DNA from: Pirellulales bacterium | GTDB taxonomy: Bacteria > Planctomycetota > Planctomycetia > Pirellulales > Thermoguttaceae | Reading direction: 5' to 3' | Length of the DNA: 64,000 bases | Assembly: GCA_016935315.1 (NCBI GenBank) | Contig: JAFGRD010000026.1 | Span: 1-64,000 of the forward strand | The notes under the pieces: generated by a model | The model's input: only the letters and a program-made list of their open reading frames with translations | What the model was told of the DNA's origin: nothing | Database searches by the model: none | Shown: piece after piece, positions 53,519-62,700 of the stretch | How positions within the stretch are numbered: the first letter of the stretch is position 1 | Layout of the letters: every line of letters begins with the position of its first letter | Translations under genes and position numbers: made by a program

Positions 53519-56500
53519 TTGGTGGAATCCGGAATCTCCGGCGGCTCGACGGACGGCGCGGTCCGAGTCGAGGCCAAATGGTCGACCATCGGCACCTGCG
53601 ATACTTGGAATTGAGCTTGTGTGGAACCGTTTTCCAGCACCACGGCGGCGGAGACACCCGACAGGGCCGTCTCCCGCCGTCGCCGCGCCACACTCCGCTC
53701 CAACAGGCCGGCCAGCAAGGCCAACGCCAATCCCAGGCTGGCGGCCTGCGAGACCAGCAGGGCCGGTTCCGGGTAGAGCAGCCCGGCGCAAAGCAGCCCG
53801 ACTGCGGCTGCAAACAGCGTTCCGGGATGGCGGGTCAGAGGAACGTAGATCAACAGGAAGCCCGCCACCAGGGCGGCTCCGGAAGCAAACAACACGATCC
53901 AGGTCCGGCCGGCGGTCCGCAACTCCAATCGCGCAAGGCTGCCTAAGCCGCCGAAAAGATAGTGGTTGGCCCCTTGGTGCGACGTGCGGATGATCCCGTC
54001 GGCAGCTGCGTTCCGATTCGATACGCCCGCCCAGGTCTCCAGGTCCGATTGCCCCAGCAGCGGCTTGCGGCCCCAGAAATACCCGTCCCAGCCCCAGGTG
54101 AACTCGCTGATGAATCCTTCGGGCGTGACTACCACGTGTTCATTCTGGGGCAGGATGAGCTGCCAATAGAACCGGCGGACCCAAACGTCGTCTCCCAGGT
54201 GGGGCAGTTCGATCGAAAGATGTCCCGGCCCGGGACGCCGCCCCGGGAAGTAATAGTCCAACTCCAACACGTGCTGGCGAACGCTGGAATCGCCGGCGAG
54301 GGCGATGATCCAGCGGTTCTGGCCGGCGGCACGCTCCGTAATCCGCTGACCGTCCAGCAGCATCTGCAGGTGGTCCGCGGCCGTACCGGCCGGGATCGTC
54401 AGCTCCAACTGTGTCGAGTTGGTGCTGAAGCGGAAGACGGCCCGATCCTGCCGACTGGAGTGCGTCAGCCAGGTTTGCACCCATGCCCGCTCGACCACCG
54501 TCGCCTCGCCCTGCGCCCCGCCGGCCAAACGTACCGCCAGTTCCACCCGCTCCGTACGCTGCCCGGTGGTCAGCTCCAACCCGCGCGATGGTCCGGCTCG
54601 CGGCGCCCGCGGCTGGGCAACGGTCCATGCCCCCGCCGGCGCCGATACGTCCAGACCGGCCGCCGCATGGACTTGGACCGTGTTGCCCGTCAGCTCGCCG
54701 TCGCCGGGCATTATCAACGGAACAGACAGCGGGGTCGGCGTCTTGGTGCCCGGTGTTGGAACAGAAAGCGGGTAGCGGACCACCAGCACACACGGGCCGA
54801 TGCAGGCCTCGGGCAGCGCCACGCGAAAACGCACCGTTCCGGCGGCCGTCGCGCTGCCGTCGTCGGACGGCCTGGTGTGGGCCAGCGCTTGTCCGGCACG
54901 CTGAAACGTCAACTGGTTCGACTCGGCCAGGCTCAGTGGCAAATCGACCAGGAAATGGTCGGTCGGGAGATGGGCGATCGTATAGGCCAGCTCCTGTTCC
55001 ACGCCGGCGGTCTGCTCGTCGATGCTGATCCGGCTGGTGACCTCGACCGCGATCTTCTGGGCGCGGAGCAGGAAATCGGCCGCAAAACAGGCCTTCCCCG
55101 TCTCGCTCCGATAGCATCGCGGGGCCTGTTGCCTTGGGGGCAACTGCAACTGAGGGTCCACTTGCTGAAGCGTCAACCCTTCCATCGCTTCCTGGCTGGG
55201 GATCAACTCGACATTGTCGTTCGGGACCACCACCACCGTCGCGGGACACGGCGCATCGACCAGCGGTTGCGGCAGCGGAAGGCTGATCGATTTCGTGTTT
55301 GGGGGAATCGGCCAATGCGCCTGAAACCACAATTCGATCTGGCCGGTCGACGGTTGCGACAAGGGAATCGAAAGCAGGTTGGAGTCGATCACGGCCACCG
55401 CATCCACCTCGGCCAGATTCTCCGGCCCCACCGCGTCGAGTTGCCACTGCTCGGGAAGTCCCACATCGATCTGCGATGCCTTTCCTCCGCGGACCGTGTA
55501 TTTCAATCCCGCCTCCAGTCGCACCTGCTCCGGCTCCACCAGCAACTTATAGACCGGCTCGACGTTGACGCGCGTTAATCGGGGCACTAGCCGCACGGTC
55601 AGCGAGCTGGGCTGGGCAACGTGAAAATACTCGAAACCGGCGACGAGGTTCTCGGGCCGAAGCGGGTTGGGCAACTGGTCCGTCTCGACCTGCTCGAATC
55701 CGCGGCCCTCGCGCCATCGAACCAGCGTCTCGTCCATCGCGACCAGCGCCACGTGTCCCGATTGCCGGACCGCCTCGACCACCTCGAATCCGGCCACCTC
55801 GAACCATCCTTGCGGCTCGGACACGGTGTGAGGTCGCCGGGTCATCAGCCGCACCGTGATCGGCTCGGTGTCGGCTTTCGCCCGCACAACCTCGACGAAT
55901 CCCTTCGTCGCCGCGCCGGGATCGAGCGAGACCGCCGGATCGACGCCGTTTCCCGGCACCAACTCAGTGCCCGGAGGCAGACGCACATGAAAGCGATCGA
56001 AAGGGGCCCCCGAGCTGCGGACCACCAGCGTCGTTTCGCTCTCGACAGTGGATTTATCGATTCGAATCAGCACGGCCCCTTCGGCCGTCAGCACGGACGC
56101 CGTGGCAGCCGCGGCACCGTCCGACTTGAACCATCGCAGCTCGAAATCCCCGGCCGGGCCCAGAACCGTCAACTCCGTCTCGTTGTCGCCAGCGGCAGGA
56201 GGCTCCAGCGTGGCCCCCTCCGAAACCTCACCCGCGGCGTTGGCCACCGGCACCTTCAGCTTCAGTTGCGAGGCGGCCGCCCGCGGAAGGTGCAGCCGCA
56301 ACGCGGTCTTCTCCCCCGTCTTGATCACCGGAACCAGGACCGTCAAGGTCAACGTATGTTGGCTTCCGGCCTCGCCACGGATCCAGCCGGTGTATCCGTC
56401 GCCACCCTCCGTCAGGTGGACGAACCCCTCGCCGGGGCCCTGATACACGGCTGGCTCGCGAAGCACGGCCTGGTCAAGGTGCAACGGAACACGAGCCCAA

Positions 56501-56886
56501 CCCTCGCGGCGGACCAACACGCCCATCTCCAACGTCAATTCGGCCCGCTCGGCCCCGGTGGTCCCGCTGGCCGAGATCCGCTGCAGGCTGTACGGCGGCT
56601 GCTGTTGCTGCTGTTCGAACTGGTGCTTCAAGTCGTAGTACTTCTTGAAGTCTTCCCAACGGAAGCCGGGTACGGCGATCAGGTTGCCGTGCTCATCCTC
56701 CAGGTAGTACAGTGTCGGCTGCGATTCCTCGACTTCCGCCCGGGGCGCGGGCGATGCAGCCCCCGGAGGCTGCTTGGCGCCATCGGGCGCACCGGCGGCG
56801 CCGGCGTCTTGGGCGTGGCCAGGACAACACCACAATACCAGGTGGCAAGCCACCATCGCGATCGCACAACGCACGCTGTCAGGCAA
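53515..56886 (-). CDS. Giant single-module envelope protein related to its downstream neighbour
   Basis: 1123 residues if started at the TTG at 56886, where GGAGG lies seven bases upstream; a GTG at 56874 and an ATG at 56979 are alternatives. A signal peptide ends near residue 26. The mature region opens with YYLEDEHGNLIAVPGFRWED and a glutamine run (QQQQQ near residue 95), then about 900 residues of beta-rich sequence. Three membrane helices (about 996-1066; IVLFASGAALVAGFLLIYV, TLFAAAVGLLCAGLLYP, ALLVSQAASLGLALALLAG) precede a hydrophilic tail of about 50 residues. Its layout equals one module of the 2396-residue protein that follows with a four-base overlap. Function unknown. Confidence 0.75.
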   Translation of the reverse strand: MPDSVRCAIAMVACHLVLWCCPGHAQDAGAAGAPDGAKQPPGAASPAPRAEVEESQPTLYYLEDEHGNLIAVPGFRWEDFKKYYDLKHQFEQQQQQPPYSLQRISASGTTGAERAELTLEMGVLVRREGWARVPLHLDQAVLREPAVYQGPGEGFVHLTEGGDGYTGWIRGEAGSQHTLTLTVLVPVIKTGEKTALRLHLPRAAASQLKLKVPVANAAGEVSEGATLEPPAAGDNETELTVLGPAGDFELRWFKSDGAAAATASVLTAEGAVLIRIDKSTVESETTLVVRSSGAPFDRFHVRLPPGTELVPGNGVDPAVSLDPGAATKGFVEVVRAKADTEPITVRLMTRRPHTVSEPQGWFEVAGFEVVEAVRQSGHVALVAMDETLVRWREGRGFEQVETDQLPNPLRPENLVAGFEYFHVAQPSSLTVRLVPRLTRVNVEPVYKLLVEPEQVRLEAGLKYTVRGGKASQIDVGLPEQWQLDAVGPENLAEVDAVAVIDSNLLSIPLSQPSTGQIELWFQAHWPIPPNTKSISLPLPQPLVDAPCPATVVVVPNDNVELIPSQEAMEGLTLQQVDPQLQLPPRQQAPRCYRSETGKACFAADFLLRAQKIAVEVTSRISIDEQTAGVEQELAYTIAHLPTDHFLVDLPLSLAESNQLTFQRAGQALAHTRPSDDGSATAAGTVRFRVALPEACIGPCVLVVRYPLSVPTPGTKTPTPLSVPLIMPGDGELTGNTVQVHAAAGLDVSAPAGAWTVAQPRAPRAGPSRGLELTTGQRTERVELAVRLAGGAQGEATVVERAWVQTWLTHSSRQDRAVFRFSTNSTQLELTIPAGTAADHLQMLLDGQRITERAAGQNRWIIALAGDSSVRQHVLELDYYFPGRRPGPGHLSIELPHLGDDVWVRRFYWQLILPQNEHVVVTPEGFISEFTWGWDGYFWGRKPLLGQSDLETWAGVSNRNAAADGIIRTSHQGANHYLFGGLGSLARLELRTAGRTWIVLFASGAALVAGFLLIYVPLTRHPGTLFAAAVGLLCAGLLYPEPALLVSQAASLGLALALLAGLLERSVARRRRETALSGVSAAVVLENGSTQAQFQVSQVPMVDHLASTRTAPSVEPPEIPDSTK

Positions 56887-57292
56887 AGCGTTTCCTCCAG
56901 CCAGCTTGCCGTTAGAATCCAGCAAGGGCCCCCATTTTACTGCCGGCACGGCTCGGAAGGGAGTGAGCCAGAAAAGCACTCCCTCTTAGTCTAATCGCTC
57001 GTTGTGGGAGAATAAAGCGCCGGAGATGGCAATTTCTTGCCAAGGGCACCAAGCACCCCCCCACGATACATAGGCGTGCTGCCTCGCAAAGGCTGTTGAC
57101 CAGATGCAGCGGCGCCACTCACGCAGGGCCGCTGCGCGACCTTGCACTTTCATGTATGTCCAATTTGCCCTTTTGCGAGTCCTTATTGACGCTTGCACAC
57201 TCAATGCGCGAGGACGACCAACAGGAGCCCGACTTGTCCGGCCTCCCGTTGGTCGGCCTGGATCATTCACAATGCAGACATCAATAGAGGTG
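56887..57292. other. Intergenic region containing element copy E
   Basis: Between the leader of the giant-protein operon and the end of the inositol-phosphatase gene. It contains element copy E (57184-57286); 56887-57183 shows the GGAGG for the TTG start but no gene and no clear promoter. Confidence 0.5.
57184..57286 (+). repeat. 103-104 bp palindromic element, copy E
   Basis: 103 bp, same orientation as A, C and D. TATTGACGCTTGCA at one end, TGCAGACATCAATA at the other, with TA kept on both outer sides. One stem position is unpaired: ACAGGAG faces CTCCCGT. It ends six bases from the stop codon of the inositol-phosphatase-like gene, in its 3' untranslated region. Confidence 0.9.
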
Positions 57293-58087
57293 CTAGGCCA
57301 ACGCTCGGGCCACCAGTTCTTGAAGCTGCCGGTGCAGCGTGTCGTTGGCGGCGGCCAGGAAACGGGCGTCGTTGAGGATAAACGGTCCGCCGTCCGGCGA
57401 GGTGACCTTGCCGCCGGCCTCGCGAACCATCAGCACGCCGGCCGCCACGTCCCAGACCTTGGTCGAGAATGACCAGTACACGTCGAAACGCCCCGCAGCC
57501 AGGTAGCAGAGATTCAACGCCGACGAGCCCGTCCGGCGGATCGCCTGGCACGCTTTCAGGGCCTCGAGAAACACGATTGCGTCGGGCGAGTTCCGCGACG
57601 AGCCGGGCGGAAAACCTACAGCGGCCAAGGCCTCGGGCAGGTCCGACACGCCACTGGTGCAGATCGGGCGCCCATTGAGGCTGGCCCCTTCGCCGGCAAC
57701 GGCCGTGAAACACTCGTCGCGCGTCGGATCGTACACGGCGCCTACCAGGAGTTCGCCACGGCGTTCCAATGCCAACGACACGCTGAAGTGTGGCACCCGA
57801 TGCACGAAGTTCGTGGTGCCATCCAGCGGATCGACGACCCATCGGTATTCCGCTTGTTGCGCGGCCGCTTGCGCGTCGCTGTCCTCTTCGCCCAACAGAG
57901 CGTGGTCGGGAAAGGCGTCGAAGACGATCTCGGCGATCACCTCTTGCGAGGCGAAATCGGCCTGGGTAACGAGATCGGCGGGCCCTTTCTTCTGGACTTC
58001 GATTCGGCCGATCCAGTCGAGCACCGCAGCCCCCCCGGCTCTAACCGCCTCTTCGCAAATCGTTTTGTAGTCGTGTATTGCGTTCAT
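57293..58087 (-). CDS. Inositol-monophosphatase-family phosphatase (SuhB-like)
   Basis: 264 residues with the full Li+-sensitive phosphatase set: LLGEEDSDAQ (metal-binding Glu-Glu), WVVDPLDGTTNFVHRVPHFSVS (DPLDGT core) and KVWDVAAGVLMVREAGGKV (WDxAAG). These enzymes release phosphate from inositol phosphates, 3'-phosphoadenosine phosphates or fructose bisphosphate, using two or three Mg2+ ions. GAGGA lies six bases before the ATG. A textbook promoter precedes it (58120-58148), giving a short leader of about 26 bases. Substrate is not determinable from sequence. Confidence 0.9.
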   Translation of the reverse strand: MNAIHDYKTICEEAVRAGGAAVLDWIGRIEVQKKGPADLVTQADFASQEVIAEIVFDAFPDHALLGEEDSDAQAAAQQAEYRWVVDPLDGTTNFVHRVPHFSVSLALERRGELLVGAVYDPTRDECFTAVAGEGASLNGRPICTSGVSDLPEALAAVGFPPGSSRNSPDAIVFLEALKACQAIRRTGSSALNLCYLAAGRFDVYWSFSTKVWDVAAGVLMVREAGGKVTSPDGGPFILNDARFLAAANDTLHRQLQELVARALA

Positions 58088-58119
58088 TGATGTCCTCGCC
58101 CTGCTGGAAGTTCTCGCCG

Positions 58120-58148
58120 ATTATAGGAACTCCAGTGAAATGTGTAAA
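58120..58148 (-). promoter_or_regulatory. Sigma-70-type promoter of the phosphatase gene
   Basis: On the minus strand, TTTACA (58143-58148) and TATAAT (58120-58125) are separated by exactly 17 bases. Transcription would start near 58113, about 26 bases before the ATG at 58087. Confidence 0.7.
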
Positions 58149-58335
58149 TGGGCAAGCTGGCTCACCCACCAGAGGGGAATTTCCGAAAAATGGCCGATCG
58201 GGGCCCGTTTTCGTCGTGGAAGTCTGGACAGGAGGAAAAAAGTTGGTATCATCGAATTAGGAGATGAGGGGAGTCATTGGCCAGAGGAGGGCTTTTACCA
58301 CGCTGCGTTCGGGACGCGCTGTTCTCCTTTCGGTG

Positions 58336-58437
58336 TATTATACGGGAACTTTCTATCGTTAGGTGTATCTGGGTACCACGGCCTCTTCTCTGTTCCGGCC
58401 CCGCCGTTTCGCTTAGCTGCGAGCGGCGGGGTTTTTT
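58336..58437 (+). ncRNA. Candidate short transcript or leader RNA ending in a terminator
   Basis: A -10-like TATTAT (58336-58341) and the strong terminator at 58399-58437 would bound an RNA of about 90 bases starting near 58348. No protein frame explains it and no good -35 box is seen at the right distance. It may be a small RNA or a 5' attenuator for the unknown gene at 58544. Confidence 0.3.
58399..58437 (+). terminator. Strong intrinsic terminator
   Basis: CCCCGCCG (58399-58406) pairs with CGGCGGGG (58424-58431), extended by TTCGC/GCGAG inside, and is followed by TTTTTT (58432-58437). It is the clearest terminator in the window and faces plus. Confidence 0.8.
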
Positions 58438-58543
58438 CGTCGCCAGTGCTGCGCGGCCACTCGACAACGCATCGTCGCTCAGCAGTTGATCCTCAGCGTT
58501 TGCCCTGCGGTCGCGGGCCGCCTTCTACAGGACGGTGTATGTC

Positions 58544-59305
58544 ATGATCTCGTTGGCTTGGCAGTTGGACAAACACGTCGCTCGTTTGCAGTCCGATCGG
58601 TTTGGCGCCGCCGTTGATTTGACTCGACCGGCCGAAGGCATCGTTGACGTTGGCGTAGATGGTCGCCACCTGGAGGATGCTCGTCTGCTGGCCGCGGAAA
58701 TCCCTTCGCTGCGGGCCGGTGATGCGGACTCGTTGATCGAGCACTACGCCCGTGGCGCTGAGCTTGTGGCAGCCTATAGGCAATCGGCAGAACACCCTGT
58801 TCGCGTCGACAGTTTGTGGCGCGCCCTGCCCCACACGGCATCAGACCTCATCGCGGCGGTCGAGTTGGTGGTCTCGGTTCGAACCGAGCTGCTCAACTCC
58901 CGGCCCGAGATGCATGTGCAGAGTGGATTGGCCGCCAACGAGGTGTTGCGGCTGACGAACACCGACGCCGCCGGATACGTGCCGATCGTGCCCTCGACCA
59001 CGGAGACAATCCTCCAGCCGTCCGATGGCATCGGGTGCGTGCTGTTCCGGCCGACCGGCGCCGAAATCAGTTACGCGGAAATGATCCATCCGGACGATTT
59101 CCAGCACGACGAGGTGCTCTGCGGTGGCCGGAAAGGTCGTTGCGTGTTGCTGCGCCACCGCCTGTTTTCAGAACGGTTGGAAAAGGGCGTGATTCTACGC
59201 GCCCGCCTGCGAGCGGCGTTCGTGCCGCGCAATGACGACTTGCGTATCGCGGCCGCCTGCTACGGGAGCTTCGTCGCCACGGAGGCCCCGCTGGAGTCCT
59301 ATTGA
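58544..59305 (+). CDS. Conserved-looking protein of unknown function
   Basis: 253 residues from the ATG at 58544, with AGGA eleven bases upstream; a GTG at 58535 lies too close to that site. No signal peptide or membrane helix is visible. The protein is predicted mixed alpha/beta: a helical part around ARLLAAEIPSLRAGDADSLI and a beta-rich second half with YVPIVPSTTETILQPSDGIG, EISYAEMIHPDDFQHDEVLC and RLRAAFVPRNDDLRIAAACY. That half is loosely like sugar-binding beta-sandwich proteins, but this is a weak impression. I do not recognise a family. Its TGA stop (59303-59305) lies in the terminal repeat of element copy F. Confidence 0.6.
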   Translation: MISLAWQLDKHVARLQSDRFGAAVDLTRPAEGIVDVGVDGRHLEDARLLAAEIPSLRAGDADSLIEHYARGAELVAAYRQSAEHPVRVDSLWRALPHTASDLIAAVELVVSVRTELLNSRPEMHVQSGLAANEVLRLTNTDAAGYVPIVPSTTETILQPSDGIGCVLFRPTGAEISYAEMIHPDDFQHDEVLCGGRKGRCVLLRHRLFSERLEKGVILRARLRAAFVPRNDDLRIAAACYGSFVATEAPLESY

Positions 59306-59402
59306 TGTTTGCATTGTGAATGATCCTGGCCGACCAACGGGAGGCCGGAGAAATCGGGCTCCCGTTGGTCGCCCTCGCGCATTGACTGTGCAGGCGTCAA
59401 TA
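59300..59402 (-). repeat. 103-104 bp palindromic element, copy F (inverted)
   Basis: 103 bp, inverted like copy B. It begins TATTGATGTTTGCA, and the TGA of its TATTGA is the stop codon of the gene at 58544. The stem is perfect (GACCAACGGGAG facing CTCCCGTTGGTC). TA is kept on both outer sides. With copy E it encloses the phosphatase and unknown genes in opposite orientations. Confidence 0.92.
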
Positions 59403-59795
59403 AATGGGCTTGCACGATTCCGAGAACTACCGACTCCGCCGCCACCCTTCGGGAGGCGGCTCCAAGACGCCGCAGTTCTCCGACCACTTCAGAGAGGGTG
59501 GCGACGAAGTCCGAGACTGCCCACATCCTACCCGTTCATTCACCGCTTGTCGGCCGACCGCACACCCCCGCTGCCGTGGGAATCTGCGATATCCCGGACT
59601 GTTCCAAAAAAGTTGCACATCTGGGGGGGATTTGTCATAATGGGCCTGCAGGCTTTGCCGGCCCTTGCGGCGATCTGCATTGCGTATACTCAACCGGAAC
59701 AGGCCACTGCGGCAACAGCCTCGAGCGTCCGCTGCGTCGCCGTGGCGTGGAGTCTTGTGATCAGGCGGTGAAGCGGAGATTCAACGGAGGTCGTC
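59403..59795. other. Leader region of the giant CotH-domain protein gene
   Basis: No gene is supported before the GTG at 59796. A good sigma-70-type promoter lies at 59613-59641, and GGAGG directly precedes the start. The remaining bases show nothing I can name. Confidence 0.5.
59613..59641 (+). promoter_or_regulatory. Sigma-70-type promoter
   Basis: TTGCAC (59613-59618) and CATAAT (59636-59641) are separated by 17 bases. Transcription would start near 59648, giving a leader of about 148 bases to the GTG at 59796. Confidence 0.6.
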
Positions 59796-62700
59796 GTGCT
59801 ACGCAGCTTTACTTCACTGATTTCGGCGTCGTGCGGCGCGCGCTCTGGATGTCGGGAAGCAGCGACCTCGCCGAGGCGTGCAGCGGCGATGCGTCTGGCG
59901 CTGGAGCGCCTGGAACCGCGGCTGGTGCTCGACGCCGGCCCGCTGGTGATCAGTGAGCTGCTGGCGGTCAACAACGGCGATTATCCCGGCGCGCTGTCCG
60001 ATGCCGACGGCGACCTCTCCGACTGGCTGGAGATCTACAATCCGACCGGTAACTCCGTCAACCTGGACGGCTGGTACCTGAGCGACGACTCGAACCTGCT
60101 GACGAAGTGGCAGTTTCCGGCCGTTTCGATCAGCGCGGATCAGTATCGGGTGGTGTTTGCTTCAGGCAAGGATCGCATCGTCGGCAGCGAGTTGCACACG
60201 AACTTCCGGCTCGACGGCGACGGCGAGTATCTGGCCCTGGTGCAGCCCGACGGCCAGACGATTTCGCACGCCTGGCCCGACTATCCGCGACAGTACCCCG
60301 ACGTCTCCTATGGGCTGTCGGAGGAAGCGGCGGCGTTTACTGTGGAGGCTTCGGGATTGACCTATCACGTCCCGACCAGCGCCGATGCAGGGCTGGAGGG
60401 GGCCTGGACGGCCGTCGATTTCGACGATTCCCCATGGGATCGATTTGCAGCCACGCCCCAGGTGCTGATCACCGAGATGGGCACGACCAGTCCCGATTTC
60501 GTGGAGATCCAGAACCTTTCCGGGGGACCGATCGACACGTCCGGCTGGGTGGTGGCCGTAAACAACGGCAGCGGCGTCCCGGCGGACATCAACAGCATAC
60601 ACGACACGCTTTGGGCGTTGCCCAACTCGATGGCCCCCGGCGAAGTGCTCTACCAGACCGACACGGACGACCATCCATGGGGCGAAAACATCTATTGGTC
60701 GACCGCTGGCCCCGGCTGGGCCATGATCGTCGACGACCACGGCAACGTCGTCGATTTCGCGGTCTTCGGCTACAGCGAAGCCGACGTCGCCTCGCTGGCG
60801 GTGAGCGTCAACGGCTTCGACGTCACCGCGGCCGAGGCCTGGGGCGGACCGGCCATCGACATCCAGATCAACCCCAGCTTCTCCCTGCAGCGCCAGGGCG
60901 ACTCCGACCACGACAGCGCCGACGACTGGGCTTCGATCACCACCCTCTCCATGGGCCAACAGAACGCGGGGCTCCAGCCGCCGTTTTCCGGTCTCCCGGA
61001 CCCGGGCATCGGCTTCGAACTCAGCGCACCCGGGCTGGGCGGCGCCGTGCAGATCGATGTCGCCGAGGCCATGCACGGCACCAACGCCTCGCTGTGGGCG
61101 CGGATCCCCTTCGAGGTCGACAATCCCGGCGGCTTCAACTCGATGACGCTACGGATGAAATACAACGACGGCTTCGTGGCCTACCTCAACGGCCAGGTCG
61201 TGGCCAGCCGCAACGCGCCTGGCGCCTTGGCCTACAACGCCGCCGCCACTGCGGCCCGCAGCGTCGGCGAGTCGCTCGATTACGAAGAGATCGACGTCAG
61301 CGATTTTCTCGATGCGTTGGTAACGGGCACCAACGTGCTGGCGATCCACGGGCTGAACGTCGGCGCCGCCGACGGCAACTTCCTGATCCTACCCCGTGTG
61401 GTGGCGACCAGCGCCCAATACTTCGATCCTCCCTCGCCGGGCGGCCCCAACGGCGTCGGCTACCAGGGCGTGATCAGCGACACCAGCTTCAGCGTCGACC
61501 GCGGCTTCTTCGACGCCCCATTCGAGGTGGAAATCACCACCGCCACGCCCGAGGCAACGATCTACTACACGATCGACGGCAGCCTGCCGACCGAGGCCAA
61601 CGGCGCTCTGTACACGGGGCGGATCTCCGTCGGCACGACCACGACCTTGCGGGCCGCCGCGTTCAAGCCGGGATACCGACCCACCAACGTCGACACGCAG
61701 ACCTACCTGTTCATCGACCAGGTGGCCAGCCAGCGCCGGCCGGCCGGCTACCCAACGTCCTGGGGCGCCGCCCCGGCCGTCGATTACGACGTCGATCCGG
61801 AAATCGCCGCCAGCCCGGTCTACCACGATCGATTCCTGCAAGGGCTCACGTCGATCCCCACGCTCTCGCTGGTGCTGCCGGTCGAAGACATCTTCGGCCC
61901 CGCCGGCATCTACTCGAACACGCAGAACGAGTTGCTCGAGGTGGCCACTTCGGCCGAGCTGCTCGCTCCGGACGATCCGGGCGGCGGTTTTCAGATCGAT
62001 TGCGGATTGAAGCTCCAGGGCGGCGCCAGCCGCGTGCCCGACAAATCGCCAAAGCACTCGCTGAGCCTGCGGTTCCGAAACGAGTATGGCGCGGGCCGGC
62101 TGGACTATCCCCTCTTCGAAGGCTCGCCGGTCGAGGAGTTCAACTCGCTGCAGCTTCGCGCCATGTTCAACAACTCGTGGATCCATTGGGCGGGCGAGCA
62201 GCGAGCCCGGTCCCAGTACATCCGCGACCAGTGGGCCCGCGATTCGCTGATCGCCATGGGCCAGGACGACGCCGGACGCGGCTGTTACGTGCAATTGTAC
62301 ATCAACGGCCTCTACTGGGGCCTCTACAACGTCCACGAGCGGCCCGAGGCCTCGCACTACGCCGCCTACAACGGCGGCGACGACGACGCGATCGATGCCC
62401 TCAACGGGACGTCGCCCATCGACGGCAACCTGACCTCGTACAACCGCATGCGGTCGGTCGTCGCCAGTCGCAACTGGAGCGCCATCCAGGAGGTGCTCGA
62501 TGTGGACAACTACATCGACTGGACCATTTTCCACCGGTTTGGCGGAAACACCGACTTGAAGGACACCGAAAACTGGCGCGCCGCCGGCGGCGGCCCCGAC
62601 GACCTGCCCTGGAAGTTCTACGCCTGGGACTCCGAGCATATCCTGGAAAACGTCGGCAACACTTCCCTGCCGGTGCCTTCGGCCGACCCGCCCGGCTTGT

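Larger units (their letters stand above)
58088..58534. other. Divergent intergenic region with a promoter and a terminator
   Basis: Contains the minus-strand promoter of the phosphatase gene (58120-58148), then 58149-58335 with no gene, then a short segment with a -10-like TATTAT (58336-58341) and a strong plus-strand terminator (58399-58437). The next gene starts about 107 bases further on. Confidence 0.55.

Noticed and set aside
58264-58362. A 32-codon open frame starting at an ATG after AGGAG
   Set aside because: The Shine-Dalgarno-like sequence touches the ATG and the peptide has no recognisable feature.
3935-59402. The palindromic elements considered as Rho-independent terminators
   Set aside because: No T-tract follows the stem in either orientation, and copies occur in 5' leaders as well as 3' ends, so a terminator alone does not explain them.
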